DNA of 22,577 nucleotides from Leptospira ainlahdjerensis (GTDB taxonomy: Bacteria; Spirochaetota; Leptospiria; Leptospirales; Leptospiraceae), in contig NZ_JAFFPU010000014.1 in assembly GCF_016919175.1 (NCBI RefSeq), positions 1-22,577 of the forward strand, in the 5' to 3' direction. The position numbers and the translations under genes are program-made. The notes beneath the pieces were generated by a model that saw nothing but the letters and a program-made list of their open reading frames with translations, ran no database searches and had not been told where the DNA came from. This document shows, piece after piece, positions 1 to 9,638 of the stretch (position 1 is its first letter; every line of letters begins with the position of its first letter).

Positions 1-72
1 ACCCGAAACTAGCATAACCTTTCCCACAAGTTTAGAGGACCTGCGACTATAATGGTCCTACCGGAAAGCGTT

Positions 73-223
73 TTGTCGGAACTCCGACAAGTAAGTTTTT
101 TCTTGCGAAAAGTTTGATTTTATGATAGAGGAACGTTTCCGGAATTCTTCCGCCACCCACCCCTCCACCCAAGATCAGGGCGGGGCGCGCGACTTTCACA
201 GAGGACTGTCGTAGTTCCGACAG
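73..223. repeat. Dispersed repeat bounded by two palindromes
   Basis: The left end is an inverted repeat at 73-90, with arms TTGTCGGA and TCCGACAA around a 2-nt centre. The right end at 206-223 is a one-mismatch version of the same palindrome (CTGTCG...CGACAG around TAGTTC). Between them lies a C-rich stretch at 150-170 (G-rich on the minus strand) and a GGGCGGGGCGCGCG stretch. The same GTCGGAACTC/GTAGGAACTC word recurs elsewhere in this window. Minus-strand open frames across it look repeat-derived rather than genic. I recognise the motif as typical of leptospiral intergenic DNA, but the element boundaries are my inference. Confidence 0.5.
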
Positions 224-866
224 ATTTTCTTCCGTCCAGACAACTTTTGGGTAGGAATGCACGTCCTTTGAAAAGGCTATTTTGAGAGAAGGTCGGCGTT
301 TATTGAAAGAATTGAAACATTCTAAATTTATAATATTATTGTTTTGGTTCCTTTTTGCAGCAAGGATAGAAAATGAAACGACTCGATTCCACTCGATCTT
401 TTTGTTTCGGCTTCTTGGAACGAGTCGTAGAGTGAATCGATTTCTCTCCAATTTACGGATATGAATCGGGGGATTTTCCGAGTCAGTATTTGGGTGTTAA
501 AACTCATCGGACTTAGGATTTGTTCCAATCCCTGTATAAACCCGATGGAAGCGAGACCCTGAGTTTCTCAAAATGTAAGAACTCCAATCAAAATGGATGG
601 AAGCATTCCTTTCTAAAGCTCAAGAACCCGCTCTAAGTAGGAAGGAATTTGTAGATACTCCATCATCTTATTAGGAATCTGCAGAGCTGTTTATACGGGG
701 AATCCCGGATTTTTTTGTGACACGTTCTCAATAAACTTCTCTCTCAACGGAGTTGCGATTGGAAGACAAACTAAAATTCAATCTTTCCGGAGTTAAGGAA
801 ACGGAGTCGGATTTTTTAGAGAATCGAAACTTTTGTTTCGAATTCAAGTCTGTTAGACGAAATCGG
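224..866. other. Gene-free stretch
   Basis: I see no convincing gene here. Short open frames on both strands lack a ribosome-binding site and any recognisable domain. A degenerate copy of the dispersed repeat word (TGTAAGAACTCC) sits at 574-585 and a partial one (GTAGGAATGC) at 251-260. The stretch lies downstream of the minus-strand operon that ends at 893. Confidence 0.4.
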
Positions 867-896
867 AAAACTAATCTTTCCCGACCGGGTGATTAG
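867..896 (-). terminator. Terminator-like hairpin after the AI-2E-family gene
   Basis: On the minus strand CTAATC (896-891) pairs with GATTAG (876-871), enclosing an inner CCCG/CGGG stem, and is followed by TTTT at 870-867. The asymmetric inner loop and short T run make it a modest intrinsic terminator. The hairpin begins inside the stop codon of the 893-1960 gene, which fits the end of the five-gene operon. Confidence 0.5.
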
Positions 897-1960
897 AGCA
901 GATTGTGATCTTTCATCGAACTGTAAAACGTCTGGATCGTGACTTTTAAGATTGCGGCCATCGGCACGGCGATCAACATTCCCACGAGACCAAGAGCGGC
1001 CCCACCCACGGTCACCGCGCCGACGACTACGATCGGATGTAAAGAAACGGAGCCTGAAATCACAACCGGTTGAATGATGAAATTGTCAATGATCTGTGCG
1101 ATCAAGACCACAATCAGAATCGAGGTCATCAATTCCGTGGAAGAACTTCCTCCGATTACGAGCGAGAAAAAGAGCGGCGGAATCGCCCCCATGATCGGGC
1201 CCAAATAAGGCACCGAGTTTGCGACTCCTAAAAACAATCCGAAAATATAAAAGTAAGGCAGACCTATGATATAAAAGCCCGTGGTGGAGACGACGCAGAT
1301 GATCGCGCTTTGGATCATCAGACTTTTGAGATAATTCGTCATCTGTTCGTTGATCTTATACGTGACCATCAATGCCATTTCAAAATAACGATTCGGAATT
1401 AGAGAAATCAGATTCTTATACATTCCATTTCCGTTTAGCAAAAATAAAAATGCGAAGAGGGGAGTGATGATCATATAACCGATCAAAGTCGGAAAATAGG
1501 AAACCAGGCTTTTTACCTGTTCGTGCATGAGTTCTGCAATCTTCTTAATGAGTTCGTCCGGTCTCAAGGTTTCGTTCCAACTCGCTGGGAATTCGTTGAA
1601 CTGAAGATTTACGGTTACGGTCAGATACTTGAACTTCGCGTCGTCCAGATCTTGTTTCCAATTTTTAAGAATCGGATTTAAGCTGGATACGATCGGAGGA
1701 GCGACCGAATTGATAAAGATATAGATCGGAATGCTAATCGCAATCATAAGAATCGCGATTGAAAGAATTCTCGGAATCCCGATACTTTCCAGATTATTGA
1801 TCGTTCCGTTGAAGGCGTAAAAAATCAAAAGCGCCATTACGATCGGAACCGCAAGGAGCTGAAGTCCCCACAAGGAGACTACGATCGTAAACGCGACGAT
1901 CAGAAAAAAACTAATTCGAATAAAGTATTCGGAGAGTTCTCTTCTTTCCGGATTATGCAT
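893..1960 (-). CDS. AI-2E/PerM-family membrane transporter
   Basis: A 355-residue multi-pass membrane protein of the AI-2E transporter family (formerly UPF0118/PerM). Visible features are an N-terminal pair of hydrophobic helices (about residues 15-50), a third helix near 60-85, a long soluble segment rich in charged residues (about 90-150), then a series of helices. The C-terminal half holds the glycine/proline-rich stretch typical of the family (GVANSVPYLGPIMGAIPP near 245-262) and a VGMLIAVPMAAILK-type ending. Some relatives export autoinducer-2 and others act as ion antiporters, so the substrate cannot be read from sequence. The ATG start overlaps the end of the preceding cyclic-nucleotide-binding gene by 8 bp (ATGCATAA), indicating translational coupling. 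It is the last gene of the operon and is followed by a terminator-like hairpin. Confidence 0.85.
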   Translation of the reverse strand: MHNPERRELSEYFIRISFFLIVAFTIVVSLWGLQLLAVPIVMALLIFYAFNGTINNLESIGIPRILSIAILMIAISIPIYIFINSVAPPIVSSLNPILKNWKQDLDDAKFKYLTVTVNLQFNEFPASWNETLRPDELIKKIAELMHEQVKSLVSYFPTLIGYMIITPLFAFLFLLNGNGMYKNLISLIPNRYFEMALMVTYKINEQMTNYLKSLMIQSAIICVVSTTGFYIIGLPYFYIFGLFLGVANSVPYLGPIMGAIPPLFFSLVIGGSSSTELMTSILIVVLIAQIIDNFIIQPVVISGSVSLHPIVVVGAVTVGGAALGLVGMLIAVPMAAILKVTIQTFYSSMKDHNLL

Positions 1961-2480
1961 TCTTCTGTTTTCCTCGGAAGTATGCTTTTTCCAAAAGTCC
2001 GTTGGTTCTGTGAAGTCTTTCCACGATGACGGTCGAAAGGCTCATGAGAATTTCGATCCCGATCCTCGGTTTTGTTTCTATGATTTCTTTTAAGTCCGGT
2101 TGAAAAAAACCGAGCAATGTAGTATGTTCCATCGCGATCGCACTCGCGGTTCTTCTTTCCTCCGTAAAGAGCGAAAGTTCTCCGAAGAACGCGTGTTGGT
2201 CGAGATGCGCGAGATCGAGTTCGATTCCGTCTCGAACGGAACGGATCACGACGGAACCTTCGTAGACGAGATAAAAGCCGGCCCCAACTTCTCCTTGTCT
2301 AAAGACGGTTTCTCCTTCTTGGTATTCTCGGACGTGCACCATTCTCGCGATTTCAATGAGGGTTCTTTTTTTCATTCTTCCAAAGACGCTTGTCTCCCGA
2401 AGAAAATGTATGATCTCCTTATTGTTCGCTTCCTTTCGGCTGAATATTTTTCTCCAGATGGGCAGGTCCAAGGCTTTCAA
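1953..2480 (-). CDS. Cyclic-nucleotide-binding domain protein without HTH
   Basis: A 175-residue protein consisting mainly of one CRP-type cyclic-nucleotide-binding domain (about residues 28-150). The beta-roll glycine pattern (EGETVFRQGEVGAGFYLVYEG) leads to a good phosphate-binding cassette, FFGELSLFTEERRTASA. The Glu and Arg that normally contact the cyclic phosphate are both present, so it may really bind cAMP or cGMP. No DNA-binding helix-turn-helix follows, so a role as a sensor or partner protein is more likely than as a transcription factor. The start is TTG at 2480: GAGGAG lies 10 nt upstream, inside the end of lspA, and the next in-frame Met is too deep in the domain. It lies 4 nt after lspA and overlaps the next gene by 8 bp, so it belongs to the same operon. 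Confidence 0.8.
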   Translation of the reverse strand: MKALDLPIWRKIFSRKEANNKEIIHFLRETSVFGRMKKRTLIEIARMVHVREYQEGETVFRQGEVGAGFYLVYEGSVVIRSVRDGIELDLAHLDQHAFFGELSLFTEERRTASAIAMEHTTLLGFFQPDLKEIIETKPRIGIEILMSLSTVIVERLHRTNGLLEKAYFRGKQKNA

Positions 2481-2484
2481 AGAA

Positions 2485-4751
<2,267 letters not shown>

Positions 4752-4762
4752 GGACAAAAATT

Positions 4763-6019
<1,257 letters not shown>

Positions 6020-6089
6020 GGTGGGCAAAGCATTTCGGTGTTCCGACTTGGAATCAAGAGTTATTTTGCTTTCGAAAGTCGAGAGAAGA

Positions 6090-6205
6090 GGGAGTTCCTA
6101 CTTTTTTCCGAAGGGGTCTTTGTCTCATCTCGCGGAAAAAGAAACGATCAGTGTTTCTTTTTATCCCAAACCGATTCGTTCGATGAAAGAAAAGTAGGAA
6201 CTCCC
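6090..6205. repeat. 116-bp element with 16-bp perfect terminal inverted repeats
   Basis: GGGAGTTCCTACTTTT at 6090-6105 is the exact inverse of AAAAGTAGGAACTCCC at 6190-6205. The ends match those of the element inside the neighbouring oxidoreductase gene. The interior holds no gene. The size and structure resemble a non-autonomous MITE-like repeat, with no obvious target-site duplication at the immediate flanks (GA on the left, CT on the right). The remainder of the 6020-6369 intergenic stretch holds nothing else I can identify. Confidence 0.65.
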
Positions 6206-6369
6206 CTGTTGTGTAACTTCGATTCTGATTTGAAAAACGATACTTCTTTCTAAAATTCCAACGACAATATCTCTCAGCCGATTTCACGCATTTTGGGGAA
6301 GTTCCGTATTTGAAGACGAACGATCAAGTCACCGGTGAAAACCCAGAATTCCCGATTCTCGAAAACGCA

Positions 6370-6957
6370 TTATAAAATTGGAATATCTTTTGTTAATTTG
6401 CCCTTGGTCACCCGCGCGATTTTTTTGTCCAAATCGGTAGAAATGGAATCATATTCGATTGGAACTATGATATTTCCTTTTTTATCGATGAGTCCGTATT
6501 CTCCGCCTTCGATTTTAGAATGTTCGCCTAACTTTACAGATTTGCAGCCAAGACAGACGAGGGTAAGATCTTCTTCGAACGGGAAAGCAAAATCAAAAAG
6601 AGCGGGAATAATCTTGTTACATTGAGGATCAAAAAAACCGATTTTATGATTTTCTTTAAAACGAGCCAAACCTCCAAGAAAAGGATCGGGACCGTTATCG
6701 AACAAGAATGGATTCAATAAGACTCGATTCTTTTCGTCTATGCAAGACCATTCTCCATTTCCGAAAACGAAGGTTACGCCGTTCTCGTCAAAATCGTAAC
6801 TGAAAGAATACTGCGGCTTGATTGCTACATTTCCCTTGGAATCCTTAAAACCGTATTTCCCGTTTTCCTCGAAGGAAGAAAAGGGTTCTTTTTTGCAATT
6901 CAAGAGGAAAGGAATGAGAATTGAGAACGTTACCGGAAGCCAGAAGAATCGGTTCAT
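6370..6957 (-). CDS. WG-repeat (KWG Leptospira) lipoprotein
   Basis: A 195-residue predicted lipoprotein. The start at 6957 gives a classic signal peptide, MNRFFWLPVTFSILIPFLLN, ending at Cys21 in the lipobox LLNC. AAGGAAAG lies at suitable spacing upstream; the open frame extends further, but the earlier start would bury the signal peptide. The mature protein contains WG-type beta repeats: KYGFKDSKGNVAIKPQYSFS, GFFDPQCNKIIPALFDFAFPF and YGLIDKKGNIIVPIEYDSIS, each following the GfkdkkGkvvIppqYd pattern. Such repeats form beta-propeller-like or elongated surface folds, and the function is unknown. It sits just outside the putative integron array and is not clearly co-transcribed with it. Confidence 0.82.
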   Translation of the reverse strand: MNRFFWLPVTFSILIPFLLNCKKEPFSSFEENGKYGFKDSKGNVAIKPQYSFSYDFDENGVTFVFGNGEWSCIDEKNRVLLNPFLFDNGPDPFLGGLARFKENHKIGFFDPQCNKIIPALFDFAFPFEEDLTLVCLGCKSVKLGEHSKIEGGEYGLIDKKGNIIVPIEYDSISTDLDKKIARVTKGKLTKDIPIL

Positions 6958-7102
6958 AAAATTACTTTCCTTGCAAACAGTTAGAGAATTCCAAAAACAA
7001 TCTGATCTTTTGTATTCTTTTGGTGAATTCATTTTATACTCTGAAAGATAAAAATTTCAAGATTCAGGGGAATGGAAAATTCTTTTTTAAGCCCAGAACT
7101 TT

Positions 7103-7285
7103 TCACAGCGAAAGAGGCATCTCGACGTTTGTGTTTCCGGAGCGCCAATGCGGGGCAGGGATTGGAACTAGGTTTGCGCATCCCTATACGCGGCTCGCGA
7201 ACCGAAGTGACAGAGCGAATGTGGCGAAGGTCAAGCGAGGGTTGCCTTAGCAATCCTGAAGCGCAGTGAGAAGCCGTAGTTAGGC
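7103..7285 (-). repeat. attC-like site A (end of array, one degenerate box)
   Basis: On the minus strand GCCTAAC (7285-7279) is followed after 3 nt by GGCTTCTC (7275-7268). This pairs, with one mismatch, with GAGATGCC (7123-7116). A 6-nt spacer and a degenerate outer box (GCTGTGA, 7109-7103) follow. The repeat aligns over nearly its full length with site C at 8507-8692. The decayed outer box suggests that this terminal site is no longer functional. Confidence 0.5.
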
Positions 7286-7313
7286 GATGCGATCGCCCTT
7301 CCGAGTTCCGGTG

Positions 7314-7748
7314 CTACCGCTCACGCTCGTAGCAAGAATGATAGTTTGGACCGGAGAATTTCCTTATGAGCGGCGAATATGTAACGCGAAATACTAAACA
7401 ATTATTGGATGTGAAGGATAACTCATAGATCCCAAAGAAAGGATTAAAGGTGAAGATTTGTGAGTCGAAAAGTGGACGGATCGTTGCGCTGCTAGCGAGT
7501 TGTTGCTTTCGTGCGAGAAGCTCGCGCGCGAAATTTGGCCCTATGACTTCGATATGCTGAGTAGAACAGGTAGGTGATAGCTGGATGAGACAGTCGCTCT
7601 GCGGCTGGAGCTCTATGGTATAGGCGCGGATGTCCTGGAGAACAATGGGCGCACTGTAGCGAAAGAAGACTTGTACAGCGATAAGTAGCACAAGAGTTCC
7701 TATGGCGCCACAAAGGGCGAAAATAATAAGTGTCTTTTTCGATATCAT
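7314..7748 (-). CDS. Cassette-borne small membrane-anchored protein, unknown function
   Basis: I do not recognise this 144-residue protein. It has one N-terminal hydrophobic helix (about residues 7-29, TLIIFALCGAIGTLVLLIAV) preceded by two lysines, so most of the chain is probably extracytoplasmic. The remainder has four cysteines (in SDCLIQ, PTCSTQ, NNCLVF and SCYERER) that could form disulfides. The start is 19 nt after the GTTAGGC box of site B and the stop is 28 nt before the GCCTAAC box of site A, which is the geometry of an integron cassette gene. The ribosome-binding site is weak (CTTTAGAA). The base composition looks richer in G+C than the neighbouring toxin-antitoxin cassettes, suggesting a different source. 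The last codons form a hairpin (TGCTAC/GTAGCA, 7312-7334). Confidence 0.6.
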   Translation of the reverse strand: MISKKTLIIFALCGAIGTLVLLIAVQVFFRYSAPIVLQDIRAYTIELQPQSDCLIQLSPTCSTQHIEVIGPNFARELLARKQQLASSATIRPLFDSQIFTFNPFFGIYELSFTSNNCLVFRVTYSPLIRKFSGPNYHSCYERER

Positions 7749-7767
7749 TTCTAAAGGGCGGGCTTTC

Positions 7768-7848
7768 GCCTAACGAATGTGGCAAAGCCCGGAGTGAGCG
7801 TTAGCGGGAACCGTGAGTCGCGAACGCAGTGAGAAGCAGTAGTTAGGC
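7768..7848 (-). repeat. attC-like site B (81 bp, perfect outer boxes)
   Basis: The outer boxes GCCTAAC (7768-7774) and GTTAGGC (7842-7848) are perfect inverses and fit the RYYYAAC/GTTRRRY consensus. From 7774 to 7848 the sequence matches 8618-8692 of site C at 69 of 75 positions. Compared with site C it lacks the other hairpin arm, including the GGCTTCTC inner box, so it appears to be an internally deleted copy. Confidence 0.55.
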
Positions 7849-7862
7849 GATGCGATCGCACG

Positions 7863-8127
<265 letters not shown>

Positions 8128-8138
<11 letters not shown>

Positions 8139-8370
8139 CTTTATATTTTCCCTGAGCCACTTCCTTAATACCTTTCTTTAAAGATGAAACAAGTTGCTTA
8201 TTCGAAAGAATTTCGTCCATTTCTTCATCTGAAGCATAGAATTCGTTCGTTAAATATTGAATAGCTGCGTTTTCAACGAAATTAGAAATCGTCCTCCGCT
8301 CGCCTTCTGCAGCTTTTTTGAAAATATCATAAATTGGATCATCAATTCTTAAAGTAATCGTTTTTGACAT
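8128..8370 (-). CDS. relB: RelB-like ribbon-helix-helix antitoxin
   Basis: An 80-residue antitoxin. The N-terminus MSKTITLRIDDPIYDIFKKAAEGERRTISNFVENAA is a ribbon-helix-helix DNA-binding fold: the alternating strand KTITLRI, then two helices with the turn around GERRTIS. The acidic and then basic C-terminal tail (DEEMDEILSNKQ...KYKVVR) would wrap the toxin. It precedes and overlaps the RelE-type toxin gene by 11 bp, the usual antitoxin-first order. AAGG lies 9 nt before the ATG, and a good promoter sits about 25-50 bp upstream, so the module expresses itself and probably autoregulates. It is the second cassette of the array, which explains its independent promoter. Confidence 0.82.
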
Positions 8371-8394
8371 ATTTAAATACCTTCATTTTTATTC

Positions 8395-8423
8395 AAAATA
8401 TATCATTATAATTCTTTTGTCAA
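8395..8423 (-). promoter_or_regulatory. relBE promoter
   Basis: On the minus strand a perfect -35 TTGACA (8423-8418) is followed at 17 bp by TATTTT (8400-8395). An alternative TATATT sits at 15 bp. The region between it and the relB ATG is A/T-rich. This lies inside the cassette, between site C and relB, as is usual for toxin-antitoxin cassettes. Confidence 0.65.
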
Positions 8424-8506
8424 ACCGCTTTTGAAACTAAAGAGCGTTCTATAATCTATTTTCCTTTCAAAGTTTAACTTTTACTGTGAAATTTAGCGAT
8501 CGTGTC

Positions 8507-8692
8507 GGCTAACGAAAGAGGCTTCTCGACGTTCGCGTTCCCGAAACGCTTGTGCGCGAAGGGATTGGAACGAGGTTTGAGTGAGCCTGAGTGGCGATCA
8601 CAAGCCGAACGGCAAAGCGAATGTGGCAAAGCCCGGCGTGAGCGCGAGCGGGAACCGTGAGTCGCGAACGCAGTGAGAAGCCGAAGTTAGAC
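8507..8692 (-). repeat. attC-like site C (186 bp, long foldable hairpin)
   Basis: Reading inward from both ends on the plus strand, CTAAC (8509-8513) pairs with GTTAG (8686-8690). After unequal unpaired spacers of 6 and 3 nt, GGCTTCTC (8520-8527) pairs with GAGAAGCC (8675-8682), then CGTTCGCG (8530-8537) with CGCGAACG (8663-8670), then TTCCCG (8538-8543) with CGGGAA (8649-8654). Outer box, unpaired spacer, inner box and long stem is the attC layout. On the minus strand the outer boxes read GTCTAAC and GTTAGCC, the latter one base off GTTRRRY. It separates higBA from relBE. Confidence 0.58.
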
Positions 8693-8719
8693 GAAGGTTT
8701 GGCTTAAATATAAATTAGA

Positions 8720-9007
8720 TTAAGCAGAGATAGGAAATTTAATTACATTCTTTGGTTTATCTTGTAATGCATTCCATAAATCTAACTTAATTTGCAAATT
8801 GAGCCAGCTCTCTGGCGTTGTATTCGTTGCTAACGCAATTCTAACCGCTGTTTCCGGTGTAATTGAGCTTTTCGCATTAACTATTTCGGAAAGTGTCTTT
8901 CTAGATATTCCTAAATCTTTAGCAGCTTCAGTAATAGTCAATCCTAATGGCTTGATTACATCTTCTAACAAAACTTCACCGGGATGTGTTGGTTTTCTTT
9001 TATTCAT
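8720..9007 (-). CDS. higA: HigA-type antitoxin (HTH_XRE)
   Basis: A 95-residue HigA antitoxin of the VapI/HigA group. It opens with the diagnostic KPTHPGEVLLEDVIKPLGLT. This leads into the helix-turn-helix ITEAAKDLGISRKTLSEIVNAKSSITPETAVRIALATNTTPESWLNLQ, which is the family signature almost residue for residue. It follows the toxin gene by 11 nt, the toxin-first order usual for higBA. The ATG at 9007 has only a weak AAAG ribosome-binding site, so coupling to higB translation is likely. It would neutralise HigB and repress the promoter through the inverted repeat at 9308-9324. The stop is 27 nt before the outer box of site C. Confidence 0.9.
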   Translation of the reverse strand: MNKRKPTHPGEVLLEDVIKPLGLTITEAAKDLGISRKTLSEIVNAKSSITPETAVRIALATNTTPESWLNLQIKLDLWNALQDKPKNVIKFPISA

Positions 9008-9018
9008 AACTTTTACTT

Positions 9019-9297
9019 TCAGTGATAATCTTCATAATCGACTAATATTGCGTTTTCCGATTCAAATTCAAATGTAACACGCCAATTTCCATTTACCCAA
9101 ACTGACCATCTATCTTTTGCTTTGCCTTTAAGCGGATGCAATTTGAATGAAGGCAAGTCCATATCTTTAGCATTTATCGAAGCATCTAATCGGTCTAAAA
9201 TTCGACCTAGTTTAGTCGAATGGTCAAGTTGAATTCCTTTTTTATTGCCAGTCTCAAAATACTGTTCTAAGCCCTTATGTTTGAATGAGATTATCAA
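9019..9297 (-). CDS. higB: HigB-type mRNA interferase toxin
   Basis: A 92-residue toxin of the HigB (RelE-superfamily, PF05015-type) group, expected to cleave mRNA at translating ribosomes. Characteristic blocks are IISFKHKGLEQYFETGNKKGI at the N-terminus, the KLGRILDRLDASINAKDMDLP helix, LHPLKGKAKDRWSVWVNGNWRVTFEF and the C-terminal VDYEDYH ending in the conserved Tyr-His. The only possible start is TTG at 9297 (no internal Met before residue 45). It lies only about 7 nt downstream of the -10 box with no ribosome-binding site, suggesting a leaderless or near-leaderless transcript. It is the first gene of the first cassette of the array. Confidence 0.88.
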   Translation of the reverse strand: MIISFKHKGLEQYFETGNKKGIQLDHSTKLGRILDRLDASINAKDMDLPSFKLHPLKGKAKDRWSVWVNGNWRVTFEFESENAILVDYEDYH

Positions 9298-9304
9298 CAG
9301 ATAA

Positions 9305-9332
9305 ATTGTAACCCAATAGGTTACGTCGTCAA
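9305..9332 (-). promoter_or_regulatory. higBA promoter with embedded operator palindrome
   Basis: On the minus strand -35 TTGACG (9332-9327) and -10 TACAAT (9310-9305) are 16 bp apart. Most of the spacer and part of the -10 are occupied by a perfect 6-bp inverted repeat with a 5-nt centre (GTAACC...GGTTAC, 9308-9324). This is the expected position and form of a HigA operator, so HigA binding would block RNA polymerase directly. Confidence 0.7.
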
Positions 9333-9359
9333 GTTATTTATTTGTTACAGTTTAAGCTT

Positions 9360-9500
9360 GCCAAACTTTCGCCTAACTCTTATTTGTGCGAAGTTTGGCT
9401 AAACGCACAAAAATTCTTTGTAAAAAAAACGACTACTCAACTCGATCTCGCACTTATGCGAAGTTCACCTAACGCGTAAAGGATCCTCGTAAAAAATCCG
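9360..9500. repeat. Bulged hairpin and ~70-bp imperfect direct repeat at the array edge
   Basis: GCCAAACTTTCGC (9360-9372) pairs with GCGAAGTTTGGC (9388-9399) as a 12-bp stem with one extra T. Within it lies the plus-strand box GCCTAAC (9371-9377). TGCGAAGTT recurs at 9387 and 9457, and each copy is followed by a CTAA(A)CGC motif and, further on, GTAAAAAA. This may be the decayed start of the cassette array, or an unrelated tandem duplication. Confidence 0.4.
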
Positions 9501-9557
9501 TATCGATTTTCATCTGGATCCTTCTAACAATCCTCGAAATCGGCAAGCCGCATCGGT

Positions 9558-9601
9558 AAAAGATCATTCATCCATTCGGGAATGAATTCTTACGATCTTT
9601 T
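9558..9601. terminator. Bidirectional terminator-like hairpin
   Basis: AAAAGATC (9558-9565) pairs with GATCTTTT (9594-9601), continued by ATTCAT (9566-9571) with ATGAAT (9582-9587) across a 6-nt asymmetric bulge. Runs of A on the left and T on the right give T tracts on both strands. It lies 37 nt after the stop of the minus-strand amidase, so it probably ends that transcript and isolates it from higBA. Confidence 0.5.
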
Positions 9602-9638
9602 TGTGGTCGAAGGTTTGTTTTCCCGATCGACCGTTGCT

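Noticed and set aside
150..170. Possible G-quadruplex on the minus strand
   Set aside because: Only three runs of three or more G; a stable three-tetrad quadruplex is not assured, so it is not listed as a feature.
47..451. 134-codon minus-strand open frame (ends in GGGVGGGRIPETFLYHK...LLVGVPTKRF)
   Set aside because: The frame spans the dispersed repeat, and its peptide is a typical translation of the GTCGGAACTCC repeat. It has no ribosome-binding site or domain.
282..464. 60-codon plus-strand open frame with a hydrophobic stretch
   Set aside because: Short, no ribosome-binding site, Phe/Leu-rich as expected for A/T-rich noncoding DNA.
7029..7269. Several 65-77-codon open frames across the GC-rich repeat
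   Set aside because: They are generated by the attC-like repeat itself on both strands and have no independent support.
7312..7334. TGCTAC/GTAGCA hairpin as terminator of the cassette gene
   Set aside because: It lies largely inside the coding end, has a long loop, and has no T tract.
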